NCBI GenBank assembly: GCA_018818125.1
Contig: JAHISQ010000054.1
Span: forward strand, 1 to 64,000
Reading direction: 5' to 3'
Length of the DNA: 64,000 nt
Source of the DNA: Candidatus Rifleibacteriota bacterium
GTDB lineage: Bacteria > Muiribacteriota > Ozemobacteria > Ozemobacterales > Ozemobacteraceae
In this document: in pieces, positions 49,525 to 58,721 of the stretch
How the letters are laid out: each line of letters starts with the position of its first letter
Position numbering within the stretch: the first letter of the stretch is position 1
Translations under genes and position numbers: made by a program
Notes under the pieces: model-generated
Databases searched by the model: none
What the model was told of the DNA's origin: nothing
Seen by the model: only the letters and a program-made list of their open reading frames with translations

Positions 49525-50952
49525 ATGACCAATACAGTTCCACAAACGATTCTGCTTTTGCCGCCAAGCCGCAATCTTGTCACCAGGATGACCGGCGATC
49601 GTTTGTTGATTGAGGATCTGCCGGACTGGCTGGGCGACTATCTTGGCGAACAAGCTATAAATCTAATTGGAAGGGATGTCGAGACGATTCTAGAGCCAGC
49701 ATTGCCTGGTTTGAGCGAATTTATACGCCAGAGCAGCCGGCAAAAAAAGAATCTTCACGGCTTCAATATCTGCCTTATTGATAAGCACGGCGAACAGCAC
49801 CGGCTTTTACTCGACTCATTTCTACCAGCCGATGGCAACAAACAAGGTCTGGTAGCTATAACCATCCAGGAAGTCTCCGACACAATGCCCGCGGTTCTTG
49901 AGAAAGCTACTTTTTGCGGTCTGGTAGGATGCTCAGAGCCAATGCAGCGGGTATTCAACAAGATAAAAATGTATGCCGCTTCAGATGCAACAGTGTTGAT
50001 AACCGGCGAAACTGGAGCCGGCAAAGAGGGCGTGGCGTCAGCAATTCACAAAATGAGCACCCGGGCCGCCAAACCCTTTGTTACCATGAACTGTTCGGCA
50101 ATAACTGAAACTCTTTTTGAGAGTGAACTCTTTGGCCACGAAAAAGGCTCATTCACCGGTGCCATGCGCTCACATCGCGGGCGGTTCGAACGTGCCAGCG
50201 GTGGAACTCTTTTTCTCGACGAGATAGGTGACCTGCCTGCTCTTTCTCAAGCCAAACTGTTGCGCGTACTTGAAACCTCACAAATTGAACGAGTCGGTTC
50301 AGAAACGCCGATCAAAATCGATGTAAGAGTTATCGCTGCCACCAATCACAACCTCGAAAAATCGAGCCAGAATAACAGTTTTCGCGCCGATCTTTATTAT
50401 CGCATAAACGCTTTGCAGATAAGCGTGCCGCCGCTGCGCCAGCGATCTGACGATATCGGACTGCTGATTCAGCATTTTATAAAGAGCCTCAATAAAAGAT
50501 ACAGTCGCAAAGTCTCATGTCTTACGCATGATGCGATACAACTGCTAAAGCAGTATCAGTGGCCGGGTAACGTCAGAGAGCTTCGCAACCTCATGGAACG
50601 GCTTTTTGCAGAAAATCAGACTGATGTCATTGGACTCCGTTCACTGCGGGAATGGTATGAAGAGCGCATGAATGCAGCTAAGTATGCGTCAGGCAAGGAC
50701 TACAGCGAGGTGACTATATTGCCATGGCAACAGCCAATAAGGCTAGGTGCACCTGAGAGTGAAAGCATCACCCTGCCAAAAATAAATGGCGAAAAAAAAT
50801 TGAGTGAAGCCGAACTGCGACGAGCTTATCAGATGGCAAACGGAAACATAACCAAAGCAGCAAAATTGCTGGGTATTCATAAAGCCACTTTTTATCGAAC
50901 TCTCAAATCGTTAAATCTTGAGCGGGAAGACTTGATGCGCCAAGCCAGCTGA
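49525..50952 (+). CDS. Sigma54-dependent transcriptional activator (NtrC family)
   Basis: 475 residues. An N-terminal PAS-like sensory region (1-120), an AAA+ domain (about 130-360) with Walker A GETGAGKE, the sigma54-contact loop GSFTGA (usual GAFTGA) and Walker B LFLDEIGDL, and a Fis-type helix-turn-helix at the C-terminus (NGNITKAAKLLGIHKATFYR). It activates RpoN promoters on receipt of an internal signal; no receiver domain, so no two-component partner is needed. Divergent from the beta-barrel gene. Confidence 0.92.
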   Translation: MTNTVPQTILLLPPSRNLVTRMTGDRLLIEDLPDWLGDYLGEQAINLIGRDVETILEPALPGLSEFIRQSSRQKKNLHGFNICLIDKHGEQHRLLLDSFLPADGNKQGLVAITIQEVSDTMPAVLEKATFCGLVGCSEPMQRVFNKIKMYAASDATVLITGETGAGKEGVASAIHKMSTRAAKPFVTMNCSAITETLFESELFGHEKGSFTGAMRSHRGRFERASGGTLFLDEIGDLPALSQAKLLRVLETSQIERVGSETPIKIDVRVIAATNHNLEKSSQNNSFRADLYYRINALQISVPPLRQRSDDIGLLIQHFIKSLNKRYSRKVSCLTHDAIQLLKQYQWPGNVRELRNLMERLFAENQTDVIGLRSLREWYEERMNAAKYASGKDYSEVTILPWQQPIRLGAPESESITLPKINGEKKLSEAELRRAYQMANGNITKAAKLLGIHKATFYRTLKSLNLEREDLMRQAS

Positions 50953-50990
50953 GCACAGCGACACAGCAACGAACTGATTTTACACCGTCT

Positions 50991-53357
50991 TCATTCCTGA
51001 TTGGGCTTCGGTTGCTCTGCTGGCGATACTGAGGAGTCTGGTTCTGGTAATGGCGCAGACTCGACAGATTCGGATACAACTGCGTGTTCAACACGGTTTC
51101 GACCATTATGCTTGCAGACATAAAGAGCATCATCTGCAAACTTGATCATTTCAAGAGCGGTTTCTGGCTGTAATCTTGGCAGTGAAGAGACTCCGATACT
51201 CAAAGTAACCTTGAGATCACCTTTGGGTCCTGGGAAAGCCGCATTTTCGACACGCAGGCGCAGTCTTTCCGCGAGCAACATGGCTCCTTCGTAATCGGTT
51301 TCCGGCAGAATCACACCAAATTCTTCGCCGCCGTAACGGGCAGCAACATCGGTATCTCTGGCATTATCGCGAACTATTTTCGCAACTTCACGCAATACCA
51401 TATCGCCGATTTGATGGCCCCATGTATCGTTAAATTTTTTAAAGTGGTCAATATCGGTCATCATATAGGCAAGAGGCTTGCTGTAGCGTCGGGCACGTCT
51501 GAACTCTTCTTCCATTTTCGCCTGAAAGTGACGATGCACAATCAGCCCGGTCAACCCATCTATGGTCGCCAGATTGAAAAGTCTGGCTTTTTCGATAACA
51601 ACAGCCGCCTGGTTAGCCATGGTTAGAGCTGTCTGCAGGTCTTCTTCGTTGAATCGGCCCTCACGGCGATTAACGATATTCATTACTCCAATCGCGCTAT
51701 CCTTGATCATAAGAGGAACACATACCAGGGAGCGCATGCTGTCACGCTCTGTATCCCTAAAGGCGAAGCTCTTGTCTTTGCGAACATTTTGTATCAAACG
51801 CGGTTTTCCACTGTTAAAAACTTCGCCCGCGATACCTTTGCCGCCTCTAAACTGTTCCTTGAGCTGCTCGTCAATCTTAACCTCGCCCTGAACACCAAAA
51901 ACAGCAGTGCGCTCAATCAGTTCTTCGTATTTGTCATCAAGAAGAAATAACGAGCCACGTTCAGCGTTAAGAACCTGCACACCGCGACTCAAAATAGCGT
52001 CAATAGTCTTGCCAAGGTCGCCCATGTAACTGACAGCCTGACTGACTTCATTAATTATCGCCAACTCGCGAACCTTGCGGGCAAGCTGGTAATTCTTCTC
52101 TCGCAGCGAAACAAACTGCTGAATCAGCCTGGTAAATGCCCACTGAATTGGCACCATCACACAAATTGGCACCAATTCCAGCATTATATCAAAATTAAAA
52201 ATGATTACGCCTGTCAAAGCCCATGCCGCCGCAATACCCAGAGTTATAACATTTGCGGCAAATCCGAAATTCTTCCAGAGCAGATAGGCAATCCCGAGAG
52301 CAAAGACAAAAATGAGAATGATGGTAGTTTCGATCGACGAGCGGTGCAGAAATCTCTGAGTCAAAACATTATGCAGAAGATTAGCGTGAATCTGCACCCC
52401 CGACAAGGCGCCATAAGGACAGAATTTAACATCTTCTGAAGCACCCTTAGCCCTGGTGCCTACAAGCACGAGCCGGTTGGAAAAAAAACCGTCCGGAAAT
52501 CTACCTCTGAGAGCTTCAGAATAGCTGATCTCAGTAAAATGTTGCGTATCACCAGCATAATTGATCAAATAAGACTTTAAACGACGACCAGCCTCCGGTT
52601 CATAACAGTCAAAAAACGGTAACAACCTGTTACCCAGCCGAACACCATAATTTTCCAGAACAGGTTTGCTGCCAAGGTAATCTGCAGCCGCAGCCAGTCC
52701 AAAAATATTATAAACCTTGCCGTCAACCTCCCGGTTCAACAGCAGCTTTCGAATTACACCGTCTGGATTAAGAGTCTTGTATTCGAGATCTATAAACCCC
52801 TCAGACGGAGATGCCGATAACAAGGCTTCTACTGGGCGCTCCGGCACAACTGCGATGACCATATCACCGGTTTCGTTATCAAGAACCGTTTTTTCCTGTA
52901 AAACCAGGGGCAGAACGACCCGACCAAAGCTTTTTATCTGACGCGCCATTTCCTGATCATCGGCTTCGCCAAGCGACGAAGGATCGTTAAAAATAACATC
53001 AAAGGCAACAGTTTTTGCGCCAGCGCTTCTAAGCACACTCAACAAATCGCCATGCATTCGGCGCGGCCATGGCCAGGCACCTAATTCTTCAATACACTCG
53101 TCAGTAATGCTGACCAGAACAATATCCTGATTTTGCGGAAGATGGCCGCGCTGCCGAAACCTGAAATCTATGGTAGCGTTTTCCAGATGGTTAAGATAAC
53201 CGTAATAAAAAAGCAGCGAGAAAACCAGCGCAAAAGCAAAACCGGCAAGCAGTTCCCAGAGCGGAACTACTGCTGCCGGTTTTTCTGAAGTCAGTCGGAT
53301 TATTTCGCTTGAGCTCAGAATGCTTTCTGAGCCTGTCGCCGGTTGTTTCTGGCTCAT
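50991..53357 (-). CDS. CHASE2-GAF-GGDEF diguanylate cyclase
   Basis: 788 residues. One N-terminal membrane helix, a CHASE2 extracytoplasmic domain (about 60-330; ATIDFRFRQRG, SITDECIEELGAWPWPR, VGTRAKGASEDVKFC), three membrane helices (about 335-410), a GAF domain (about 440-590) and a GGDEF domain with GGEEF and the I-site RDTD five residues before it. It should make cyclic di-GMP in response to a periplasmic cue. Last gene of a four-gene operon with two TPR proteins and a Cache-like sensor. Confidence 0.93.
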   Translation of the reverse strand: MSQKQPATGSESILSSSEIIRLTSEKPAAVVPLWELLAGFAFALVFSLLFYYGYLNHLENATIDFRFRQRGHLPQNQDIVLVSITDECIEELGAWPWPRRMHGDLLSVLRSAGAKTVAFDVIFNDPSSLGEADDQEMARQIKSFGRVVLPLVLQEKTVLDNETGDMVIAVVPERPVEALLSASPSEGFIDLEYKTLNPDGVIRKLLLNREVDGKVYNIFGLAAAADYLGSKPVLENYGVRLGNRLLPFFDCYEPEAGRRLKSYLINYAGDTQHFTEISYSEALRGRFPDGFFSNRLVLVGTRAKGASEDVKFCPYGALSGVQIHANLLHNVLTQRFLHRSSIETTIILIFVFALGIAYLLWKNFGFAANVITLGIAAAWALTGVIIFNFDIMLELVPICVMVPIQWAFTRLIQQFVSLREKNYQLARKVRELAIINEVSQAVSYMGDLGKTIDAILSRGVQVLNAERGSLFLLDDKYEELIERTAVFGVQGEVKIDEQLKEQFRGGKGIAGEVFNSGKPRLIQNVRKDKSFAFRDTERDSMRSLVCVPLMIKDSAIGVMNIVNRREGRFNEEDLQTALTMANQAAVVIEKARLFNLATIDGLTGLIVHRHFQAKMEEEFRRARRYSKPLAYMMTDIDHFKKFNDTWGHQIGDMVLREVAKIVRDNARDTDVAARYGGEEFGVILPETDYEGAMLLAERLRLRVENAAFPGPKGDLKVTLSIGVSSLPRLQPETALEMIKFADDALYVCKHNGRNRVEHAVVSESVESAPLPEPDSSVSPAEQPKPNQE

Positions 53358-53367
53358 TTAACGTGTA

Positions 53368-54444
53368 TCAGGGAACAACAATCTGAGCGCGCAACTTTTT
53401 CATTTCCTTAAAGGCTTCATGGAACATCTTATCAGACCGTGGAAGCAACCTGATCGCCTCTTTGTAGTTGCGAATAGCTTTTTCAATCTTGGCTTGATCT
53501 CTGAGCCGGTCGGCGCGGACTTTATACAATTTGCCAAGTTTGCGGCGCGAATCAACAAATTTGTCTTCAAATACATTCACACCAGTGTAAGCCGGAGCGA
53601 ATGGATCGGTAACCGTAAACGAAGAATAAAGGTCAAGAGCTTCCTCATAGTCTTTTACGGCTGTTTCCCAGACTTCCGGGGCTTCAAACTCTTCGGTTTC
53701 GATAAATTCGTCCTCTTTGAGATTCAGCTGAATCTTTTCTTTAAGCTGCTCAAGAAAGGCATGATAAACATTATCTGAACTGTCAAGCAACAGCTGAGCT
53801 CGCTTCAAAAAGCCTGAAGCCTGAGCAAATTTTCCAGCATGGCAAGCCTTGTGAATCTTGGCAAGATATGGGCGAATAATACTGCGTCTGCATTCGGTAA
53901 GAGAATTCTTGATATAGACAACATATTTATGGCTATCAGACAAGCCAACAGCCTTTTTCATGGCCTCCTGATACTCAAGAATAGCTTCTCCAAAGTTGCC
54001 TGAACGCTTAAAGTCATCGCCTCTATCAACGAACGGAGTAAGTTCAAGTCGCATCAGAGTGTCTCGATGCTTATTTCTGGCTTTATCGAGCACCACTTTA
54101 ACTTCTTCAAGAAACGCCAGATTGTCGTCTTTAGCAAGGCGTGTAGCTTCTTCAAACTCATCTATAGCTATCTGCCAGGCGCGGTTTGCCAGGGCAGCCT
54201 GCCCCTTGTCAAAATGCACAGTAGCCAGATGACTGTTAACACCTTCAATCCGGTCATTGATTGTATTGAGCAACTCAGTCTGCTCAGCAGTCATTGGTGC
54301 ATCTGGATCAATTTCGAGGATTGCGTTGAATTCCTCAGTCGCCTTGAGATAGCTTATCTTGGCTTCGCCCCATTCGCCGACATTTCTTCTAGCATCACCA
54401 TTGTCGACATGAGCCTGTATTTCACGATATTTCACACTGTTCAT
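53368..54444 (-). CDS. TPR-like helical protein
   Basis: 358 residues of paired helices resembling tetratricopeptide repeats (NVGEWGEAKISYLKATEEFN, NFGEAILEYQEAMKKAV, KIEKAIRNYKEAIRLLPRS), no signal peptide. GGAGA precedes ATG 54444, and the gene is 10 bases before the CHASE2-GGDEF gene. Probably a cytoplasmic adapter for its operon partners. Confidence 0.75.
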   Translation of the reverse strand: MNSVKYREIQAHVDNGDARRNVGEWGEAKISYLKATEEFNAILEIDPDAPMTAEQTELLNTINDRIEGVNSHLATVHFDKGQAALANRAWQIAIDEFEEATRLAKDDNLAFLEEVKVVLDKARNKHRDTLMRLELTPFVDRGDDFKRSGNFGEAILEYQEAMKKAVGLSDSHKYVVYIKNSLTECRRSIIRPYLAKIHKACHAGKFAQASGFLKRAQLLLDSSDNVYHAFLEQLKEKIQLNLKEDEFIETEEFEAPEVWETAVKDYEEALDLYSSFTVTDPFAPAYTGVNVFEDKFVDSRRKLGKLYKVRADRLRDQAKIEKAIRNYKEAIRLLPRSDKMFHEAFKEMKKLRAQIVVP

Positions 54445-54456
54445 AATAAGATCTCC

Positions 54457-56022
54457 TTAATCAGCCCGTATTTTCCCGGCTGTTTTCTTCATACGTTGAG
54501 AAGCTGTTTTTGCATCAAAAAAATTCACACCGCGCCCCTCGGGCTCACCCGCATTATCATAGGCTGTCGCGGCTTCTTCATAATTCTCAAGGCGATAGTG
54601 AATGTAGCCAAGAAGCGAACTGGCATCCTGGTTGTCGGGGTCCAGCTTGAGCATCTGCTTTATCGCTTTTTCGGCACTGCGAAAATCTTCAAGCTGCACA
54701 TTCACAAGCGAGAGATCCCACCAGATCTGGGGCGCCTCCTGGTGCTTGCCAGACAAACGTTTAAAATCGACTAGAGCAAGGTTGTAGCGGCCCTCTTTCA
54801 TTTTATTGGAAGCGGCAATATATTCGGAACTGGCATTCAAAGCTGCATTAGCCGTTTCGCTCGAAAGGCCTGGGGCGGCAATGCTTTTCGAACGGGCCGA
54901 ATCAGTGCCCCCTCTAGGTGCTGAGCCAAGATCTAGTTTGCCACCAGCCCGCGAGTATTCTACCATGGCGCGTACCTGACTGCGATATTCAGAAGTCGGG
55001 AAGGCGGCAAGAAACGCTTTGGACCAACCAATCACTGCCTCATGCACGCCAAGAACCGCCCGCAGCCGAATAGCCTCATAGTAAGCCTTTTCTACCAAAG
55101 GTGAAGCCGGATGATTGGTTAATACCTGATCGTATGTCTTACAGGCTTCAAGCAGTTCACCAAATTTAGCCGTGCTTTCAGCGAGCTCAAGCAGGATCTT
55201 ATCCATACCTGGTCGAGCCAGACCATCTTTCAGACTATCCTGCAGACTTAGAATTCTTGTCGCCAGTTCTTCCTTTTCAGCATCTTCGGCTGTCGCTATT
55301 GTCAATATACTTCGCAGCAGCCTGGCAGTTTCACCATCCAACTTCGCAGCACTCGTTACAGGTTGGGCCACTTTTGCGACCGGCGGCGGCACCGAGGCAG
55401 CGGTTTTGGGCCGCTCTGGCACTGGTTTTTCAGATGCTGTCAATTTAGCTACCGGCTCTTGTTTGGTTGAGACGGGTTCGGCAATGGACTTCGGTATTTC
55501 TGCAGGCCGCTTTTGGGCCACAACAACAGCTTGCTTGTCATCAGAATTTTCATCTGCTTCGACGCGCAGGCCCTCCGACTTCATGAAGGCCTGACCCAGT
55601 TCAAAATAAGGGCTGGATTTGTGATTCCGACGCATTCTCGAAAAAAGACTCGCAACACGACTTTTGTTACCAAGAGCTGATTCAGCCTGCATCAGTCGAT
55701 AAACCGCTTCAGCCTGTTCTTCGGGGTTGCTCACCGTATCAAGCAGCTCATTAAAAGTAGTTACGGCATCTTTGTGAAGACCGGCTTCAATCTGGCAATC
55801 ACCAAGCATGAACCGGGCAAGATTTTTTTGTAACGGACTTGTAGTGTTCTCTAGAGCGTATTCAAAACTTGAGATCGCCTCATGGAGGTTACCAGCCGCG
55901 CGTGCACGCAAAGCGTCAGCCATTATGTCGGTCGCTTTTCTTGATGCCATGACAGAGCCTGTGCAAACAAAAGTGCTGGCTGCAATCAGGGTTATGGCAA
56001 ATAACCGACGCAAACATGCCAT
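54457..56022 (-). CDS. Exported TPR protein
   Basis: About 521 residues. Signal peptide MACLRRLFAITLIAASTFVC..., perhaps a lipoprotein given Cys in the hydrophobic stretch (STFVCTGS). TPR-like repeats lie on both sides of a Pro/Ala/Glu/Lys-rich linker (about 150-220). The start is ATG 56022, with GGGGAAAG upstream; earlier ATGs overlap that site. Twelve bases before the next gene. Likely a periplasmic or membrane-linked scaffold in the CHASE2 operon. Confidence 0.7.
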   Translation of the reverse strand: MACLRRLFAITLIAASTFVCTGSVMASRKATDIMADALRARAAGNLHEAISSFEYALENTTSPLQKNLARFMLGDCQIEAGLHKDAVTTFNELLDTVSNPEEQAEAVYRLMQAESALGNKSRVASLFSRMRRNHKSSPYFELGQAFMKSEGLRVEADENSDDKQAVVVAQKRPAEIPKSIAEPVSTKQEPVAKLTASEKPVPERPKTAASVPPPVAKVAQPVTSAAKLDGETARLLRSILTIATAEDAEKEELATRILSLQDSLKDGLARPGMDKILLELAESTAKFGELLEACKTYDQVLTNHPASPLVEKAYYEAIRLRAVLGVHEAVIGWSKAFLAAFPTSEYRSQVRAMVEYSRAGGKLDLGSAPRGGTDSARSKSIAAPGLSSETANAALNASSEYIAASNKMKEGRYNLALVDFKRLSGKHQEAPQIWWDLSLVNVQLEDFRSAEKAIKQMLKLDPDNQDASSLLGYIHYRLENYEEAATAYDNAGEPEGRGVNFFDAKTASQRMKKTAGKIRAD

Positions 56023-56048
56023 TTTAACTTTCCCCATTAAGCAAAAAT

Positions 56049-57398
56049 TTAGAATAATCGTACAACGCAACAGGATAAAACATACATGCCCGTAGCAGCA
56101 AGAAGAATTACTGAAACTGTGAGAAGAAATTCACTTTCATGGGCAATCTGGGTTAAATCCTTTTCATAGCAAACATACCAATTTGGAAGATGCCGAACGT
56201 TCTCATAGCTGACACTCTTGCCGGCCTGTAAAAAAAGTCTGGAACCATGCCGCATAAAACGGCTGGTAAAACCGTTATCGGCCTCGCTGGCGAAAGAAGG
56301 CATGGTTTTGCTCAAATTAACCCGTTGTGCAACCATTTGACGATCTTCATGCCCGATCACTGCGCCTGACCGCTCGGCAAAAATCAATTTGATTCCTGAT
56401 TTTTGTGAAGCCTTTTCAGCAGCCTCACTCAAAAAACCAGCGTCAATAAAAGCACTCAAACAGGCAACAGGATTGCGATTCTCATCACGCACAGGCACGG
56501 CTACCCACCACAAAGGCATTTTTCTCCGCATATCATAACCGACCGGCCCCGAAAAAAAGATACTGCCACCACGAATCGCCCGACAGTCGCGGGCATCTGG
56601 ATTTAGATCATTGCCGGCAACGTCACCAGCTGCGACCAAAACGCTTCCGTCAAGACTCTTAAGCATAAGCGTTCGAAAAATATCATCATTAAGCGCTGCC
56701 GAAAAAAAATCTTCGACAGCCGCAGTATCCGCAACGACCAGCTGACCAAAGCCGACCAGCCCTTCTATCCTCAAAAGGAGCTCAAACCAGAATGTGCCAG
56801 AATCGGCAAGGGAGTGTTGCAGATAAGACAATTTTTCGCGTACAAATCTTGTCTGCTGAACCATTCGCCCAATATCTCCTGCATCAAGACGAACCGGCAG
56901 GAGCAATCCGACTGGAGATACGGAATCTTCAGAATCAGTCAAAATACCAACATTCATCGCAAAACGGCGCAAAAGAGCCATTGGTAGTTCATTTAAATAA
57001 TTTAGATCATGCTCATAGCCCAAAATATCTTCGTAGATGCGGCCAATGATCGGCTCATAAAAATCAAGAAGATAAGACAAATCCATCTGCAATTTCTGCT
57101 TTTGAGAAAGGAGAACGCTTCGGCTCTTCAACCGCCTCAGCTCAGGGTTTTTAGCCATCAGTGCCAATGCCGTGCGAATCTGTTGAGCTGGCCTTGTCGC
57201 CACATCGACAGCAAGGGTCACGATTCCACGAGCTTCTTGAAGCGATTGTTTGAGAACAAGCTGTTCGGGAAACCTGTATAGCCAGGCTGCCAGGAAAAAA
57301 ATTGCAATGGCTGCAATTATACCTGCCATTACCCATATTTTTTCTGCTTTTAACGGCAAAATATTTTTTTTTTGGTTTTTTTCCTCTAAAGTTTTCAT
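56049..57398 (-). CDS. Cache-like membrane sensor without output domain
   Basis: 449 residues. A membrane helix at 23-41, a large extracytoplasmic region (45-420) and a second helix at about 424-445. The middle includes strands such as TLMLKSLDGSVLVAAGDV and PLWWVAVPVRDENRNPVAC, and PNWYVCYEKD near the end, which resemble double-Cache sensor folds. It ends just after the second helix, so it has no cytoplasmic signalling domain. First gene of the operon with the CHASE2-GGDEF protein, so it may pass a signal through partners. Confidence 0.65.
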   Translation of the reverse strand: MKTLEEKNQKKNILPLKAEKIWVMAGIIAAIAIFFLAAWLYRFPEQLVLKQSLQEARGIVTLAVDVATRPAQQIRTALALMAKNPELRRLKSRSVLLSQKQKLQMDLSYLLDFYEPIIGRIYEDILGYEHDLNYLNELPMALLRRFAMNVGILTDSEDSVSPVGLLLPVRLDAGDIGRMVQQTRFVREKLSYLQHSLADSGTFWFELLLRIEGLVGFGQLVVADTAAVEDFFSAALNDDIFRTLMLKSLDGSVLVAAGDVAGNDLNPDARDCRAIRGGSIFFSGPVGYDMRRKMPLWWVAVPVRDENRNPVACLSAFIDAGFLSEAAEKASQKSGIKLIFAERSGAVIGHEDRQMVAQRVNLSKTMPSFASEADNGFTSRFMRHGSRLFLQAGKSVSYENVRHLPNWYVCYEKDLTQIAHESEFLLTVSVILLAATGMYVLSCCVVRLF

Positions 57399-57467
57399 AT
57401 AAAACAGCCGATAGTATTCCTAGAGCATAAAAAATTAATCAGTCAAAAAGTTTCAAGGAGGCCCAGA

Positions 57468-57602
57468 ATGCTTTGCCCACAATGCAGCGCCCCAATGGTC
57501 AGAAAGTCTCATACCGGTCGCCAGCACCCCTACTTTACCCTCAACTGCGCCCACTGCAAATTCGTGATCTTTTACCGCGGCAATTTTAGCAGCGAAGAAT
57601 AA
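57468..57602 (+). CDS. Small zinc-ribbon protein (44 aa)
   Basis: MLCPQCSAPMVRKSHTGRQH, then LNCAHCKFVIFYRG: two CxxC pairs form a zinc ribbon. AAGGAGG lies eight bases before the ATG, an ideal ribosome site, so expression is likely. Divergent from the sensor gene. Function unknown; short zinc ribbons often bind nucleic acid or proteins. Confidence 0.7.
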   Translation: MLCPQCSAPMVRKSHTGRQHPYFTLNCAHCKFVIFYRGNFSSEE

Positions 57603-57713
57603 ACAACAAAATTTTATTGCTGTATCTGTCGCCTGATTATTTTACCACATCAGTATCATGGCAGAATGCTAAATCAACCTTGCCGATAAAGCAAGAATAT
57701 CAAATCTGGCAGA

Positions 57714-57742
57714 TTGTTTAAAGATAGCCCCTGTGCTAAGAT
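57714..57742 (+). promoter_or_regulatory. Promoter of the YitT-type gene
   Basis: TTGTTT (57714-57719), 17-nt spacer, TAAGAT (57737-57742) with an extended TGC just before it. GGAG precedes ATG 57782. Confidence 0.6.
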
Positions 57743-57781
57743 GCATGGAATTTTCTATTACCTGTTTTTAACGGAGATTCC

Positions 57782-58666
57782 ATGTCCAGACCAGTATCAT
57801 CTGCCGTCAGACCAAAAGATATTATATACGTCATCATCGGTTCTATGCTTGTTGCGTTCAGCCTGGTGGCTTTTACCATACCTAACAAGATAGCTACTGG
57901 TGGGCTCACCGGCATAGCCACTATTCTTTATTACACAATAGGGCTACCTGTTGGAGTTGTAGTCCTTCTCGGAAACCTGGCTCTCATCTCACTGCAAGCA
58001 TGGCTGATTGGCCGACGGTCTGCCTGGAAAACACTGCTTTCTATAATTGTCACTTCTGCCTGCATAGAGGTGATGATGAACATCTATGGCATGCCAGCTT
58101 TAACCAAAGATCCGATACTTGCATGTCTGTATGGTGGCATCATTTCAGGAGTTGGCATTGGCATTACATTTAAAGCGGGCGGCACAACCGGGGGCGTAGA
58201 TATTATCAGTCAGATTCTGCACTTCCGCTTTCATTTTCCGGTTGGCGATGTAATCTTGTTCTCCAATATAATCGTAACCTTTATGGCAGGCTACGCATTT
58301 GGTCCAGAGCTGGCCCTTTATGGACTGATCACTGTGTTTTTCAGCAGCAAGGTTATCGATGCGGTACTCGAAGGCATGTCGGTCTTTCGCTCTGTTTTTA
58401 TCATTTCAAAATTTCCCGACGAAATCAGTTGGGCAATCATCGAAGACCTGCATAGAGGCGTTACCTGCATCAACGGCGTTGGCGTTTACTCAGCCAAGCC
58501 GACCAGCATTCTGCTTACTGCTGTTCGCCGCAAAGAAATGCCGATTTTACGGCAGATCATCTACGAATATGATCCAGACGCCTTTGTCATTGTTGGCGAT
58601 GCTCGTCAGATAATTGGCCGCGGCTTCGTCAAGCTTGGCGACGAAGTTAGACGCGAAAAAGATTAA
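57782..58666 (+). CDS. YitT family membrane protein (DUF161/DUF2179)
   Basis: 294 residues: five to six membrane helices in the first 190 (TIPNKIATGGLTGIATILYY, FKAGGTTGGVDIISQIL) and a cytoplasmic C-terminal DUF2179 domain (VFIISKFPDEISWAII, GVTCINGVGVYSAK, PDAFVIVGDARQIIGRGF). The YitT family is widespread and lacks a clear function; transport is assumed. RBS GGAG four bases upstream. Confidence 0.92.
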   Translation: MSRPVSSAVRPKDIIYVIIGSMLVAFSLVAFTIPNKIATGGLTGIATILYYTIGLPVGVVVLLGNLALISLQAWLIGRRSAWKTLLSIIVTSACIEVMMNIYGMPALTKDPILACLYGGIISGVGIGITFKAGGTTGGVDIISQILHFRFHFPVGDVILFSNIIVTFMAGYAFGPELALYGLITVFFSSKVIDAVLEGMSVFRSVFIISKFPDEISWAIIEDLHRGVTCINGVGVYSAKPTSILLTAVRRKEMPILRQIIYEYDPDAFVIVGDARQIIGRGFVKLGDEVRREKD

Positions 58667-58721
58667 AGTTTCCCCTGCGACTGATTTAATTTATAATATT
58701 CCTATACAAGCAGGGGGAACT

